Below, piece after piece: positions 9,452 to 17,498 of a stretch of 26,372 nt of DNA. The notes beneath the pieces are model-generated. The model saw only the letters and a program-made list of their open reading frames with translations. It was not told the DNA's origin and searched no databases. Made by a program: the position numbers and the translations under genes. The stretch is taken from contig CAZIGW010000073.1 in NCBI GenBank assembly GCA_964538565.1, forward strand, positions 1-26,372, written 5' to 3'. The first letter of the stretch is position 1. Each line of letters opens with the position of its first letter. This DNA comes from CAYVBN01 sp964538565. Its GTDB lineage: Bacteria > Pseudomonadota > Alphaproteobacteria > Rhizobiales > Xanthobacteraceae.

Positions 9452-10999
9452 CTAGCTGTTCTCGTACTTGTCGAATTCGCCGTTCCGCAGCTTGCGGCGC
9501 AGGAGCTTGCCGGAGGCCGAGCGCGGAATGGACTTGACGAAGACGTATTCGCGCGGCCGCTTGAAACGGGCAAGCCCGCTCCTGAGGCAGACCTCGTCGA
9601 GCTGTTCGGATGCGAGCCCCGCCATCGCGGGTTCGACGAATGCCACCACCCTGGCGCCGAGGCGTTCGTCCGGCACGCCGACCACGGCGCAGCCGGCGAT
9701 GAGTTTGCTGCGCATCAGCGTGTCCTCGACCTCCTCGGGGTAGATGTTCTCGCCGCCGCTGATGATCATGTCGTCGACGCGCCCGACCACATAGAGCTCG
9801 CCATCCTCGTCGAATCTGCCGAGGTCGCCGGTGCGATACCAGCGGCCCTGGATCGCCTTGGCGTCGGCGTCGGGCCGCTTCCAGTAGCCCTTGAACGCCT
9901 CCGGACTGTTCATGCTGGCGACGATCTCGCCGGACGTGCCGGGTGGCAGGTCGACCTCGATGTCGTCGTCGCGCGAGGGCGACACCACGCGGATGATCTG
10001 GTTCATGCCGGCGCGGCCGGCGCAGCCGGGCTTGCGGTCGAGATGGTCGCAATAGGTGAAGGTGTAGATCTCGCTCGATCCGTAGTAGTTGACGAACAGC
10101 TTGGGCTTGAGCTGCTCGAGCAGCTGCTCGATCAAGGCCGGCGTCATGGTCATGCCCGCATAGCCGACGCGCTCGAGCGAGCTCAGATCATAGGCGCCGA
10201 ACTTCGGGTGCTTGAGCACGTCGTGGAACATGGTGGGTACGAGGTAGAGCGTCGTCAGCCGTTCGGCTTCGACGAGACGCAGCACCTCCTCGGGCTCGTA
10301 GTTCGGCACGCAGACGAAGGTGCCGTTGAGGATCGCGGCGCCGAGCAGGATGCGCACGCCCATCGTGTGGAAGAGCGGCATGACGCCGAGGCAGGAATCG
10401 TTCTGCCGGTACTGGTTCTGCGCCGCATGCGAGATCGAGGCCGTGAGCTCGTTGCGGTGGCTGCGCGGCACGCCCTTCGGCCGGCCCGTGGTGCCCGAAG
10501 TGTAGAGCATCAGGCAGGTCGAGAATTCGTTGATGCCGGACGGTCCGGCGATCGGACGCGCCGCGAGCAGATCCTCGAACCGCTTTCCCTCGCCCTTTGC
10601 GTCGGCTGCGACGATCACCCGGCGCGGGTCCAACTTGATCGCCGCCGCGGCCTGCGCGGCCGCGTCGCCCGACGCGCCGTCGAACGCGACGGCGGCGGCC
10701 TCGGCGTCCTCGAAGCAGTAGCGGATCTCGTCGGCGGAGGCGCGCCAGCTCACCGGCGTAAAGATGAGGCCGAGCATGTGGCTCGCCCAGTAGAGGGTCG
10801 CCATCTCGTAGCGGTTGCGCATGACGACGACGAGGTGATCGCCGGGCCGCAAGCCCATGTCGCGCAGCCCGCCGGCGACGGCCTTGATTTCCTCGTACCA
10901 GGCCGCGTAGCTGATGCGCCGCGCGCCTTCGACGAAAGCGATCTGCTGCGGCTGGCGCCGGACCGAGACGGCAAAGACGTTGCCAAGATCCATGCTCAT
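9452..10999 (-). CDS. hmfD: AMP-dependent acyl-CoA ligase, probable 2-furoyl-CoA synthetase
   Basis: A 515-residue ANL-superfamily ligase: carboxylate + ATP + CoA gives acyl-CoA. Complete motif set: P-loop YTSGTTGRPKG at 166-176, YYGSSE at 305-310, YRTGDLG at 388-394, the hinge and A8 loop ISGGENIYPEEVE at 413-425, and the catalytic Lys498 in SASGKLLRR. The start at 10999 overlaps the 2Fe-2S subunit stop as ATGA; a second ATG two codons later is possible. The length and N-terminus resemble benzoate-type more than long-chain ligases. Set between a Mo-hydroxylase and a crotonase-fold gene it matches HmfD. Thiophene- or pyrrole-2-carboxylate would be chemically similar alternatives. Confidence 0.85.
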   Translation of the reverse strand: MSMDLGNVFAVSVRRQPQQIAFVEGARRISYAAWYEEIKAVAGGLRDMGLRPGDHLVVVMRNRYEMATLYWASHMLGLIFTPVSWRASADEIRYCFEDAEAAAVAFDGASGDAAAQAAAAIKLDPRRVIVAADAKGEGKRFEDLLAARPIAGPSGINEFSTCLMLYTSGTTGRPKGVPRSHRNELTASISHAAQNQYRQNDSCLGVMPLFHTMGVRILLGAAILNGTFVCVPNYEPEEVLRLVEAERLTTLYLVPTMFHDVLKHPKFGAYDLSSLERVGYAGMTMTPALIEQLLEQLKPKLFVNYYGSSEIYTFTYCDHLDRKPGCAGRAGMNQIIRVVSPSRDDDIEVDLPPGTSGEIVASMNSPEAFKGYWKRPDADAKAIQGRWYRTGDLGRFDEDGELYVVGRVDDMIISGGENIYPEEVEDTLMRSKLIAGCAVVGVPDERLGARVVAFVEPAMAGLASEQLDEVCLRSGLARFKRPREYVFVKSIPRSASGKLLRRKLRNGEFDKYENS

Positions 11000-11499
11000 G
11001 CACCTCTTCTGATGTCGTCCGCGGCCTCGAGAACGGCGGCCACGATCGACGCATAGCCCGTGCAGCGGCAGATATGTCCGGACAACATGTCACGCACTTG
11101 CGCTTCGTCGGGCGACGGCGTTTCGCGCAGGAACTGCGTCACCGAGCAGAGGATGCCGGGCGTGCAGAAGCCGCACTGCAGCGCATGATGCTTGGCAAAG
11201 GCGCGTTGCACAACATTCATGGCGCCGGGGTCGGCGAGGCCCTCGACGGTGACGATCTCGGCGCCGTCCGCCTGGACGGCGTATTGCGTGCAGCTTCGCA
11301 TCGCCCGGCCGTCGACCAGAACCGTGCAGGCGCCGCACACGCCGTGCTCGCAGCCGACGTGAACCCCGAACGCCTGCAGTTCGTGGCGCAGAAAGTCGCA
11401 CAGCAGCATGCGCGGCTCGGCGCGGCCCGAACGGCGGCGACCGTTCAGCGTCAGCTCGATGGTGGCGCGTTCGCCCGCCGGACGATGCAGCGTCGTCAT
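10996..11499 (-). CDS. hmfC: Mo-hydroxylase small subunit, two [2Fe-2S] clusters (HmfC/CoxS-like)
   Basis: A 167-residue iron-sulfur subunit of the xanthine oxidase family. The plant-ferredoxin-type cluster is held by Cys50, Cys55, Cys58 and Cys70 (GCEHGVCGACTV and RSC). The second, C-terminal helical cluster uses Cys109, Cys112, Cys144 and Cys146 (QCGFCTPG and ICRCTGY). All eight ligands are present. It passes electrons from the Mo site to the FAD subunit. The reading frame overlaps the FAD-subunit gene before it and the ligase gene after it by four bases each, a strict ATGA chain. Subunit type is certain; the furoyl-CoA assignment comes from context. Confidence 0.93.
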   Translation of the reverse strand: MTTLHRPAGERATIELTLNGRRRSGRAEPRMLLCDFLRHELQAFGVHVGCEHGVCGACTVLVDGRAMRSCTQYAVQADGAEIVTVEGLADPGAMNVVQRAFAKHHALQCGFCTPGILCSVTQFLRETPSPDEAQVRDMLSGHICRCTGYASIVAAVLEAADDIRRGA

Positions 11500-12371
11500 T
11501 GCGGCCGGACCTTTCGCCGTGCGGCGTCGAGCGCTTCACGATAGACCCCTTCGATCAGCGCCTTCGCCAGGGCAATGCGGTATTCGGCGCTCGCCGCGTG
11601 ATCCTCCATCGGGGCGAGGCCGGCCGTTGCGTGCTCGGCGAGCTCCCGGGCCGCTTCCGCTGCCGGGCCCCCGATGAACGAACGGGTATCGAGCGCGATC
11701 GGACGGCTTTCGACGCCGCCGAGCCCGACCGAAAGCTCCGCGATCCGGCCGTCGGCTCGCAGGCGCAGCACGCACGCCGCCGCCGCGATGGCGAAGTCGC
11801 CGTGCCGCTGAGCGATCTCCGCGAAGGCGCAACCGGCATCCGCCGGCGTGCGCGGCCACTCGAGCGCGACGATCATCTCGTCGGGCCGGCGCTGCGTCGT
11901 GAGCGTGTCGAGGAAGAAGTCGCGTGCCGGAACCCTGCGTTCGCGCCGGCGCGACTGCAGCACCACGGTCCCGCCGCAGACGACGAGGCAGAGAGGGATC
12001 TCGGCGCTCGGATCGGCGTGCGCCACCGAGCCGCCGAGCGTTCCGCGGTTGCGGGTCTGGAAGTGACCGACCCACGGCAGCGCCCGGGCGAGCAGCGGGA
12101 TCTCGCGTGCGATCAGCGTGGATCTCGACGCGTCGTTCTGCACCACGCCGGCGCCCGTGACCACCAGGTCGGATTTCAACGCGATCGATTTCAGCGCCGT
12201 CATGCGCGAGACGTCGACGACCGCGCGCGGACGAACGAGGCGCATGTTGAGCATCGGGCCGAGCGTCATCCCGCCGGCGAGCACGGCGGCATCCTCCCGC
12301 AGCTCGGCGAGCAGCGCCGTCGCCTCGTTGACGCTGTCCGGCCGGTGATAGTCGAATGCGACGGGCTTCAT
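11496..12371 (-). CDS. hmfB: Mo-hydroxylase FAD-binding medium subunit (HmfB/CoxM-like)
   Basis: A 291-residue FAD subunit of the xanthine oxidase family. The two flavin diphosphate loops are AGGMTLGPM at 32-40 (AGGQSL type) and TLGGSVAHAD at 111-120, followed by PSAEIP. The C-terminal CO-dehydrogenase flavoprotein domain follows. The ATG at 12371 was chosen over an in-frame upstream ATG because it begins at the conserved MKPVAFDYHRP and overlaps the large-subunit stop as ATGA. It accepts electrons from the 2Fe-2S subunit. No lesions are visible. Confidence 0.93.
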   Translation of the reverse strand: MKPVAFDYHRPDSVNEATALLAELREDAAVLAGGMTLGPMLNMRLVRPRAVVDVSRMTALKSIALKSDLVVTGAGVVQNDASRSTLIAREIPLLARALPWVGHFQTRNRGTLGGSVAHADPSAEIPLCLVVCGGTVVLQSRRRERRVPARDFFLDTLTTQRRPDEMIVALEWPRTPADAGCAFAEIAQRHGDFAIAAAACVLRLRADGRIAELSVGLGGVESRPIALDTRSFIGGPAAEAARELAEHATAGLAPMEDHAASAEYRIALAKALIEGVYREALDAARRKVRPQ

Positions 12372-15346
12372 GGCTTGGCCCCGCGTCCGAAGGCCCGAAG
12401 AAGGCCGCGCCAACCCCGGGTCTTTTCTGGCGCGATCCGCCGTTCGAGCGCGGCGAAGAACTGTCCGATCAGATAGCGGGTCACCGTGCCGAGCATGCGC
12501 TGGCCGACGGCCGCAACCTTGCCGCCGACGTCGGCGGCGTATTCATAGCGCAGGCGCGTGCGGCCGTCCGGCTCGGCGCTCAACCACACGAGGCCGGAAC
12601 CCGTGCCGAAGCCGAGCGCGCCGGACGCCGTGCCGACGAGGCGGACGGATCGGGGCTCGTTCTTGTCGCGCAGCTCGATCGTCGTCTCGTAGGCGCCGCG
12701 AATGCCGGCGACGCCGATCACGACCTCGGCCGAATAGCGGTCGGGCGCGTCCTGGCGCAGGCTGCGGCAGCCCGGAACGATCGCCGCAAGCTCCGCAGGA
12801 TCGACGAGCCGCCGCCAGATCTCCGCGACCGGCGCCGACAGCACGATCTCCCCGTTTCCCTTGAGGGCGCCTTGGCCGGCGAAGGTCTGGGTGCTCGCGG
12901 CAGGCGCGGCGCGGGGAGGCCTGCGTGCCGCATCCTTGCCGTTGGCCAGCGCCCAGAGCCGCTGCAGCGTCAGCGGCAGCGTGATGTCGTCGCGGCCGAG
13001 CGCGTCGGCGACCGCGTTGGCGATCGCGGCCGGGGCCAGCATCGAGCTTCCGTCACCCATGCCCTTGGCGCCGAGCGCGTTCATCGGCGAGGGCGTCTCA
13101 ACGTGGCCGATCTCGAGCGGCGGCACTTCGACGGCGGTGGGACACAGGTAGTCGGCGAACGTGCCGGAGAGAAAATTGCCGCGCTCGTCGTAAGCCAGCT
13201 CCTCGAAGAGCGCGGCGCCCAGCCCGTGCGCGAACCCGCCGTGCACCTGGCCCTCGACGATCTTCGGATTGATCTGGCGGCCGACGTCGTGGACCGAGAC
13301 GTACTTGTGAATGCGCAGCACCCCGGTCTTGCGATCGATCTCGACAGCGGCGAGATCGATGACGAAGCCGAAGGTCGATGCCGATGCGACGCGATCCTGA
13401 TCGTCGAGCGCGCCGAGCACCGGCGGCGAGACGACGGCGGTTTCCACGATGCCGGGCGCCGCGCTGTCCGGCAGGTAGGTCGGGTCCCAATGCGCCCGCG
13501 CGGCCACCTTGCGGAACGGCAGGCCCTTGTTCGACTGCCCGCGCACCCGCGCATAGCCCTCGCGCAGTTCGATATCATCGGGCGCGGCGTCGAGCGCCTC
13601 GGCGGCGAGCAAGCGGATCTTTGTCGCCACCTGCGCGGCGGACTTGGCAATGGCGTCGACCACGATCGAGGCGAAGCGGTTGGAGTAGTTGCCGGAGGCG
13701 ATCGACCAGGCGCTGGTGAGCGTGTCGATGTCGGTCACCACGTCGATGTCGGCGGGCCTGAGCCCTAGTGCGTCGGCGACGATCTGCGCGGCGACCGTCG
13801 CGTGGCCCTGGCCGTTCGGCGTGCTGCACAGCCGCACCGTCACCTGGCCGCTCGGATCGACGGAAATCACCGCGCTCGCATTGGCGCCCGACTTGCGGTC
13901 GCCGCGGCTGCGCTCCTCGAGCGTCTGCGCGAGCGAGACGTAGGCCATGTTGGAGCCCGAGGGCTCGACGCCCGCGGCAAGCCCGATCCCGAACAGCCGA
14001 CCCGCTTGGCGCGCCTCGTCGCGCCGGCGCTTGAGCGCGTCATAGCCGGCGATGCGCAAGAGTTCGGAAAGAGCCGCCTCGTAGTCGCCGGCGTCGTACA
14101 CGGCGCCGGCCGGCGCCCGATAGGGAAAAGCTTCGGCGGGAATGAAGTTGCGCCGACGGATCTCGGCCGGGTCGATGCCGAGCCCGCGCGCCGCCATCTC
14201 CATCACGCGTTCGAGCGCGAAGTAGAACTGCGGCCCGCCGTAGCCGCGGTTGAGCCCGACGGGCGTGCGGTTCGTCACCACGAGCTCGTTGTGGATCTCG
14301 ATGTTGCCGACGTCGTAGCAGCCGTTCGAGGCCGCGTGCATGCGATAGAGCGAGGCGGGCTCGGGCGTGCGGATGTAGGCGCCCATGTTGGCGACGTTCT
14401 TGAACCGCAGTCCGAGCAGTTTGCCGTCTTTCCGGAACGCGGCCGCGACGGTGCCCAACCGGTCGCTCGACGCGGAGGCCGCCGCGAGGTGCTCGGCGCG
14501 ATCCTCGATCCATTTGACCGGCAGTCCGGTGCGCCGGCTGACCGCCGCGAGCAGCACGATCGAGGAGAGGATCGCCTGCTTGACGCCGAAGCTGCCGCCG
14601 CTGCTCGGCGGCGTGATCAGGCGCAGCCGGTTGCCGGGCACGCGCAGGGCGCCCGCCATCAGCGGCTGCAGCACGAACGGTCCCTGGAAGTTCGACCAGA
14701 CCGTGTAGCGGTCGGGGGAGCGCTCGTAGTGCGCGATGACCCCGAAGGTCTCCATCGGGGTCGAGGCATAGCGCGGAAACGAATAGGCGAGTTCGAACAC
14801 GCGGTCGGCTTCGGCAAAAGCCTTGTCGGGATCACCGTAGCGGAAGCTGCGCCGGCCGATGACGTTCGAGCCGGCCTTCTCGTGCAGCAGGACCGCGTCC
14901 GGCCGGCTGGCGCTCTCCAGATCGGGGACGGCCGGGAGAGCCTCGTATTCGACCTCGACGAGATCGCACGCGTCCTCGGCGACATAGCGCGTGTCCGCGA
15001 CGACGACCGCCACCGGCTCGCCGACATAGCGGACCCGGTCGATCGCGATCGGGTAGTAGGCGAGGGGCGATCGCACCACGCTCGGCACCGGGCCGATGAG
15101 TTCGGCGAGTTCCGTGCCGGTCACGACGGCATGCACCCCCGGCAGCGCCGTGGCGCGGGCGGTGTTGATGCGCAGGATGCGCGCGTGCGGATGGGGCGAC
15201 CGGAGGATCGCGGCATACCGGATTCCGGCGATCGGCGACAGGTCGTCGATGAAACGCGCCTGACCGGTCAGGAGCGCCTCGTCCTCCTTGCGCGGAACAG
15301 GCGACCCGATCCATTCCTGGGAAGCAACGCCGATTGCCGTCAGCAA
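12368..15346 (-). CDS. hmfA: Mo-hydroxylase large subunit fused to a CoxG-like SRPBCC domain (HmfA-like)
   Basis: A 992-residue protein. Residues 1-800 are a molybdopterin-binding large subunit of the xanthine oxidase/CO dehydrogenase family: GGSFGVK at 250-256, NRGYGGPQ at 366-373, NGQGHAT at 511-517 and KGMGDGSSML at 761-770. The AYRCSFR loop of true CO dehydrogenase is absent, so it is a hydroxylase. Where the family has its catalytic Glu (GxGE), codon GAC gives Asp765. After a Pro/Ala-rich linker (about 803-829), residues 830-970 form a CoxG-type SRPBCC domain (VPGCRSL, YEYAADVGGKVAAVGQR, QFFAALERR). The start is TTG at 15346: an in-frame TAG lies just upstream, no ATG/GTG fits, and GGCGGGCGG gives a weak ribosome site. 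First gene of the operon. Expected to hydroxylate a heteroaromatic acyl-CoA. Confidence 0.88.
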   Translation of the reverse strand: MLTAIGVASQEWIGSPVPRKEDEALLTGQARFIDDLSPIAGIRYAAILRSPHPHARILRINTARATALPGVHAVVTGTELAELIGPVPSVVRSPLAYYPIAIDRVRYVGEPVAVVVADTRYVAEDACDLVEVEYEALPAVPDLESASRPDAVLLHEKAGSNVIGRRSFRYGDPDKAFAEADRVFELAYSFPRYASTPMETFGVIAHYERSPDRYTVWSNFQGPFVLQPLMAGALRVPGNRLRLITPPSSGGSFGVKQAILSSIVLLAAVSRRTGLPVKWIEDRAEHLAAASASSDRLGTVAAAFRKDGKLLGLRFKNVANMGAYIRTPEPASLYRMHAASNGCYDVGNIEIHNELVVTNRTPVGLNRGYGGPQFYFALERVMEMAARGLGIDPAEIRRRNFIPAEAFPYRAPAGAVYDAGDYEAALSELLRIAGYDALKRRRDEARQAGRLFGIGLAAGVEPSGSNMAYVSLAQTLEERSRGDRKSGANASAVISVDPSGQVTVRLCSTPNGQGHATVAAQIVADALGLRPADIDVVTDIDTLTSAWSIASGNYSNRFASIVVDAIAKSAAQVATKIRLLAAEALDAAPDDIELREGYARVRGQSNKGLPFRKVAARAHWDPTYLPDSAAPGIVETAVVSPPVLGALDDQDRVASASTFGFVIDLAAVEIDRKTGVLRIHKYVSVHDVGRQINPKIVEGQVHGGFAHGLGAALFEELAYDERGNFLSGTFADYLCPTAVEVPPLEIGHVETPSPMNALGAKGMGDGSSMLAPAAIANAVADALGRDDITLPLTLQRLWALANGKDAARRPPRAAPAASTQTFAGQGALKGNGEIVLSAPVAEIWRRLVDPAELAAIVPGCRSLRQDAPDRYSAEVVIGVAGIRGAYETTIELRDKNEPRSVRLVGTASGALGFGTGSGLVWLSAEPDGRTRLRYEYAADVGGKVAAVGQRMLGTVTRYLIGQFFAALERRIAPEKTRGWRGLLRAFGRGAKP

Positions 15347-15439
15347 AACACCGCCCGCCTACGCAGCGTGTCCTCGCCTTTGGCGCATGACCCGGCGAGG
15401 TGAAATCGCCTCGCCCACAAGACGCGCCAACCTGCAAGA

Positions 15440-15494
15440 CTAAGAGCGCGATCTTGCGTAAAGCCGGTTTCTACTTTTGCGGATCGCGCTCTAG
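15440..15494. repeat. Intergenic palindrome in the leader of the 14-gene operon
   Basis: AGAGCGCGATC (15443-15453) and GATCGCGCTCT (15482-15492) are perfect 11-base inverted arms around a 28-base loop that holds AGCCGGTTTCT and ends in TTTTGCG. The element closes with CTAG. Core, orientation and CTAG end match the palindrome at 78-124. I remember many related palindromes in Bradyrhizobium-like intergenic DNA, so this is probably one copy of a dispersed family. It lies between the proposed promoter and the TTG start of hmfA, so it would be transcribed into the leader. Confidence 0.65.
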
Positions 15495-15514
15495 GTTCTT
15501 TGTTCCTTGTGCGA

Positions 15515-15543
15515 CCTATAGGCTGCGACAACGTTCACCGCAA
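15515..15543 (-). promoter_or_regulatory. Candidate promoter of the hmf-type operon
   Basis: Read on the minus strand, TTGCGG (15538-15543) and TATAGG (15515-15520) stand 17 bases apart, a sigma-70-like pair with a partial -35 match. The -10 lies in the perfect palindrome CCTATAGG (15515-15522). A start near 15508 would give a leader of about 160 bases holding the palindromic repeat. The -35 is back to back with that of the LysR gene, the normal layout of a LysR-controlled divergent region. Confidence 0.35.
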
Positions 15544-15550
15544 ATAATAA

Positions 15551-15580
15551 TTGACAATAGGCAAAATCAACCGGTGTTAT
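15551..15580 (+). promoter_or_regulatory. Candidate promoter and operator of the LysR gene
   Basis: A perfect -35 TTGACA (15551-15556) is followed after 18 bases by TGTTAT (15575-15580). TTGA (15551-15554) and TCAA (15567-15570) form a dyad over the -35 that could be an autoregulatory site, though its spacing is not the classic T-N11-A. Transcription would start close to 15587, within a few bases of the ATG at 15590, so the message would be nearly leaderless. Confidence 0.4.
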
Positions 15581-15589
15581 GGTTCCACC

Positions 15590-16594
15590 ATGCGTGGCCC
15601 GCCGTCCGACCAGACAGCCGCCGTCCTGGACCTGCGGCAGATCCAGTACTTCACCTGCCTGTACGAAGAGCGCAGCGTGACGCGCGCCGCGCGCCGCCTC
15701 AACGTCGTCCAGCCGGCGCTCAGCATGCAGATCAACCGCCTGGAAAAACGGCTCGGCGTCGACCTGTTCGAGCGCACCGCGCGCGGGATGATCCCGACCT
15801 CCGCCGGCGAGGCGATGTACCGCATCTATCTTCCGATCCTGCTCGACCTCAGGCACGCCAACCAGCAGGTGATGGAGCTGAGCGGCAAGGTGCTCGGCAA
15901 GATCGCGGTCGGCATCATTCCGTCCATCACCAATTCGGTGCTGGCCGACGTGCTGCGCCGCTTCCGCACCACGTATCCGGACGTCGAGATCCGGATCGAC
16001 GAGGCCTACAGTGGCACCTTGATCGACTGGGTGATGGCCGGTGACCTCGATTTCGCCGTCGTCAACAGCGGCCCGCGCAAGGCCGGTTGCGCCGCGCTGC
16101 CGCTGCTCGACGAGGAACTGGTCCTGCTCGAGCGCGCCTCTCCCAGGAGCCACACGACGCCGGTGCCGTTCCGGCGGCTGACGGAGCTCCCGCTCCTGCT
16201 CCCCTCGCGCCGCCACGGCATTCGCAACGTGGTCGAGGCGGCGGCCGAGAAGCTCGGCGTTCAGATCTCGCCGCAGCTCGAGGTCGATGCGCTCTCGCCC
16301 ACCTTGAATCTCGTCTCCGAGGGCAAGCTGAAGACGGTGATGCCGGCGATCGTGGCGCGAAAATCGCCGCCCGAACTGTCGCTGCAGATGCGGCGCATCG
16401 TCGAACCGGTTCTCAAGCGCCAGCTCGTGTGCGTCTATCGCGCGCAGCGCCCGCTGTCGCGCATCATCGGTGCGTTCGTCGACGTGCTGCGCGCGGAGCT
16501 CAAGGAGTCGGCCGTCGCGCCGGGCGGGCGCAGCCGGCGGGTGGCGGCGGCGCGAAGCCGGCAAAAGGACCGTGAGACCAGGGACCTCTCATGA
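15590..16594 (+). CDS. LysR-type transcriptional regulator
   Basis: A 334-residue LysR-family protein. The winged helix-turn-helix is at residues 15-75, with SVTRAARRLNVVQPALSMQI as the helix-turn-helix and RLEKRLGVDLFERTARG as the wing. A type 2 periplasmic-binding-like effector domain runs from about 100 to 305 (GKIAVGIIPSI onward). The last 27 residues are a basic tail. The ATG at 15590 was preferred to an in-frame TTG at 15551, which is part of a perfect -35 box. It is divergent from the 14-gene operon and is the obvious candidate activator, with a pathway compound as coinducer. Its stop overlaps the next gene as ATGA. Confidence 0.93.
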   Translation: MRGPPSDQTAAVLDLRQIQYFTCLYEERSVTRAARRLNVVQPALSMQINRLEKRLGVDLFERTARGMIPTSAGEAMYRIYLPILLDLRHANQQVMELSGKVLGKIAVGIIPSITNSVLADVLRRFRTTYPDVEIRIDEAYSGTLIDWVMAGDLDFAVVNSGPRKAGCAALPLLDEELVLLERASPRSHTTPVPFRRLTELPLLLPSRRHGIRNVVEAAAEKLGVQISPQLEVDALSPTLNLVSEGKLKTVMPAIVARKSPPELSLQMRRIVEPVLKRQLVCVYRAQRPLSRIIGAFVDVLRAELKESAVAPGGRSRRVAAARSRQKDRETRDLS

Positions 16595-17427
16595 CGCAGG
16601 ACGAGCTCGAATCCTATCGCGCGCACATCGGCCGCACCCTCGAGGAGAACGACTCGATCGCCCCCGAGGTTGTCGACCGCTTCGCCGCGGCGACGAACGA
16701 AGCGGTACCCGATCGCGGCGCGTTGCCGCCGCTGTGGCATTACGGATTGTTCCTCCCGCGCAAGGCCACGGCGGAGCTTGGGCCCGACGGCCATCCGCCC
16801 CGCGGCGACTTCATGCCGCCGGTGGCGCTGCCGCGCCGCATGTTTGCCGGCGCGACCGTGCATTTTCGCGCGCCGTTGCTGGTCGGGCAGGAAGCCACGA
16901 AGGTCTCGCGCATCGCCTCGGTCGACTACCGCGAAGGCAGGTCGGGCGGGCTCGTGTTCGTGCGGGTGCAGATCACCGTTCGGCAGCGGGACCGGACGTG
17001 CGTCGAGGAAGATCAGACGATCGTCTATCGCGGCGAGGGGCCGAAGCTCGCGCCGATTGCGTGCAGCGAGCTCCCCGAGGAGCCCGCAGGTTCAATCGTC
17101 GAGAACTGGACGCCCGGCCCGGTCGAGCTCTTCCGCTTCTCCGCGGTGACGTTCAACGCGCACCGCATCCACTACGACCTGCCGTACGCCAGGGATGTCG
17201 AAGGCTACCCTTCCCTCGTGGTGCACGGGCCGCTGACCGCGTTCAGGCTGTGCTCGTTCGCGCACCGCCTGCTCGGCAGCCTCACGGATTTTCGCTTTCG
17301 CGGCGAGGCACCGCTGTTCGTCGACCAGCCAGTGAGGCTCGTCGCGCGGCGCGACGGGTCGAAATGCGAGCTTGCTGCGAAACGCTGCGACGGCACGGTC
17401 GCGATGTCGGCGAGCGCAGCGGCGTGA
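16591..17427 (+). CDS. FAS1-like/MaoC-type dehydratase, mesaconyl-CoA hydratase-like
   Basis: A 278-residue double hot-dog protein of the HTD2 / mesaconyl-C4-CoA hydratase type. The N-terminal FAS1-like dehydratase half includes PPLWHYGLFLP (46-56) and RMFAGATVHF (83-92). The C-terminal half has the characteristic RFSAVTFNAHRIHYDLPYA (182-200) with Asn189, His191 and Asp196, and VVHGPLTAFRL (210-220). Such enzymes add water to, or remove it from, an acyl-CoA. It is joined to the LysR gene by an ATGA overlap, so regulator and hydratase are co-transcribed. The minimal furoate scheme has no step for it; hydration of an unsaturated acyl-CoA made by the operon's dehydrogenase is one possibility. 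Confidence 0.82.
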   Translation: MTQDELESYRAHIGRTLEENDSIAPEVVDRFAAATNEAVPDRGALPPLWHYGLFLPRKATAELGPDGHPPRGDFMPPVALPRRMFAGATVHFRAPLLVGQEATKVSRIASVDYREGRSGGLVFVRVQITVRQRDRTCVEEDQTIVYRGEGPKLAPIACSELPEEPAGSIVENWTPGPVELFRFSAVTFNAHRIHYDLPYARDVEGYPSLVVHGPLTAFRLCSFAHRLLGSLTDFRFRGEAPLFVDQPVRLVARRDGSKCELAAKRCDGTVAMSASAAA

Positions 17428-17480
17428 AGCGTCCGCGCCGTCGGACGCCGCCCGTGACGCGTCCCGAGCATTGCTTCGGA

Positions 17481-17498
17481 TCGAGCGCTATCGCTCGG
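17481..17498. terminator. Hairpin between convergent genes
   Basis: CGAGCG (17482-17487) and CGCTCG (17492-17497) enclose a 4-base loop. The hairpin lies 54 bases after the hydratase stop and its loop holds the stop codon of the convergent permease gene (17488-17490). It could end both transcripts, but neither side has a U tract. Confidence 0.3.

Noticed and set aside
7332..10052. 906-codon minus-strand open frame
   Set aside because: Arg/Gly-rich shadow of the binding-protein, hydratase and ligase genes in another frame.
12368..15346. Annotation as aerobic CO dehydrogenase (CoxL)
   Set aside because: The AYRCSFR active-site loop with its Cys is absent (NRGYGGPQ instead), and the operon has a CoA ligase, not Cox accessory genes.
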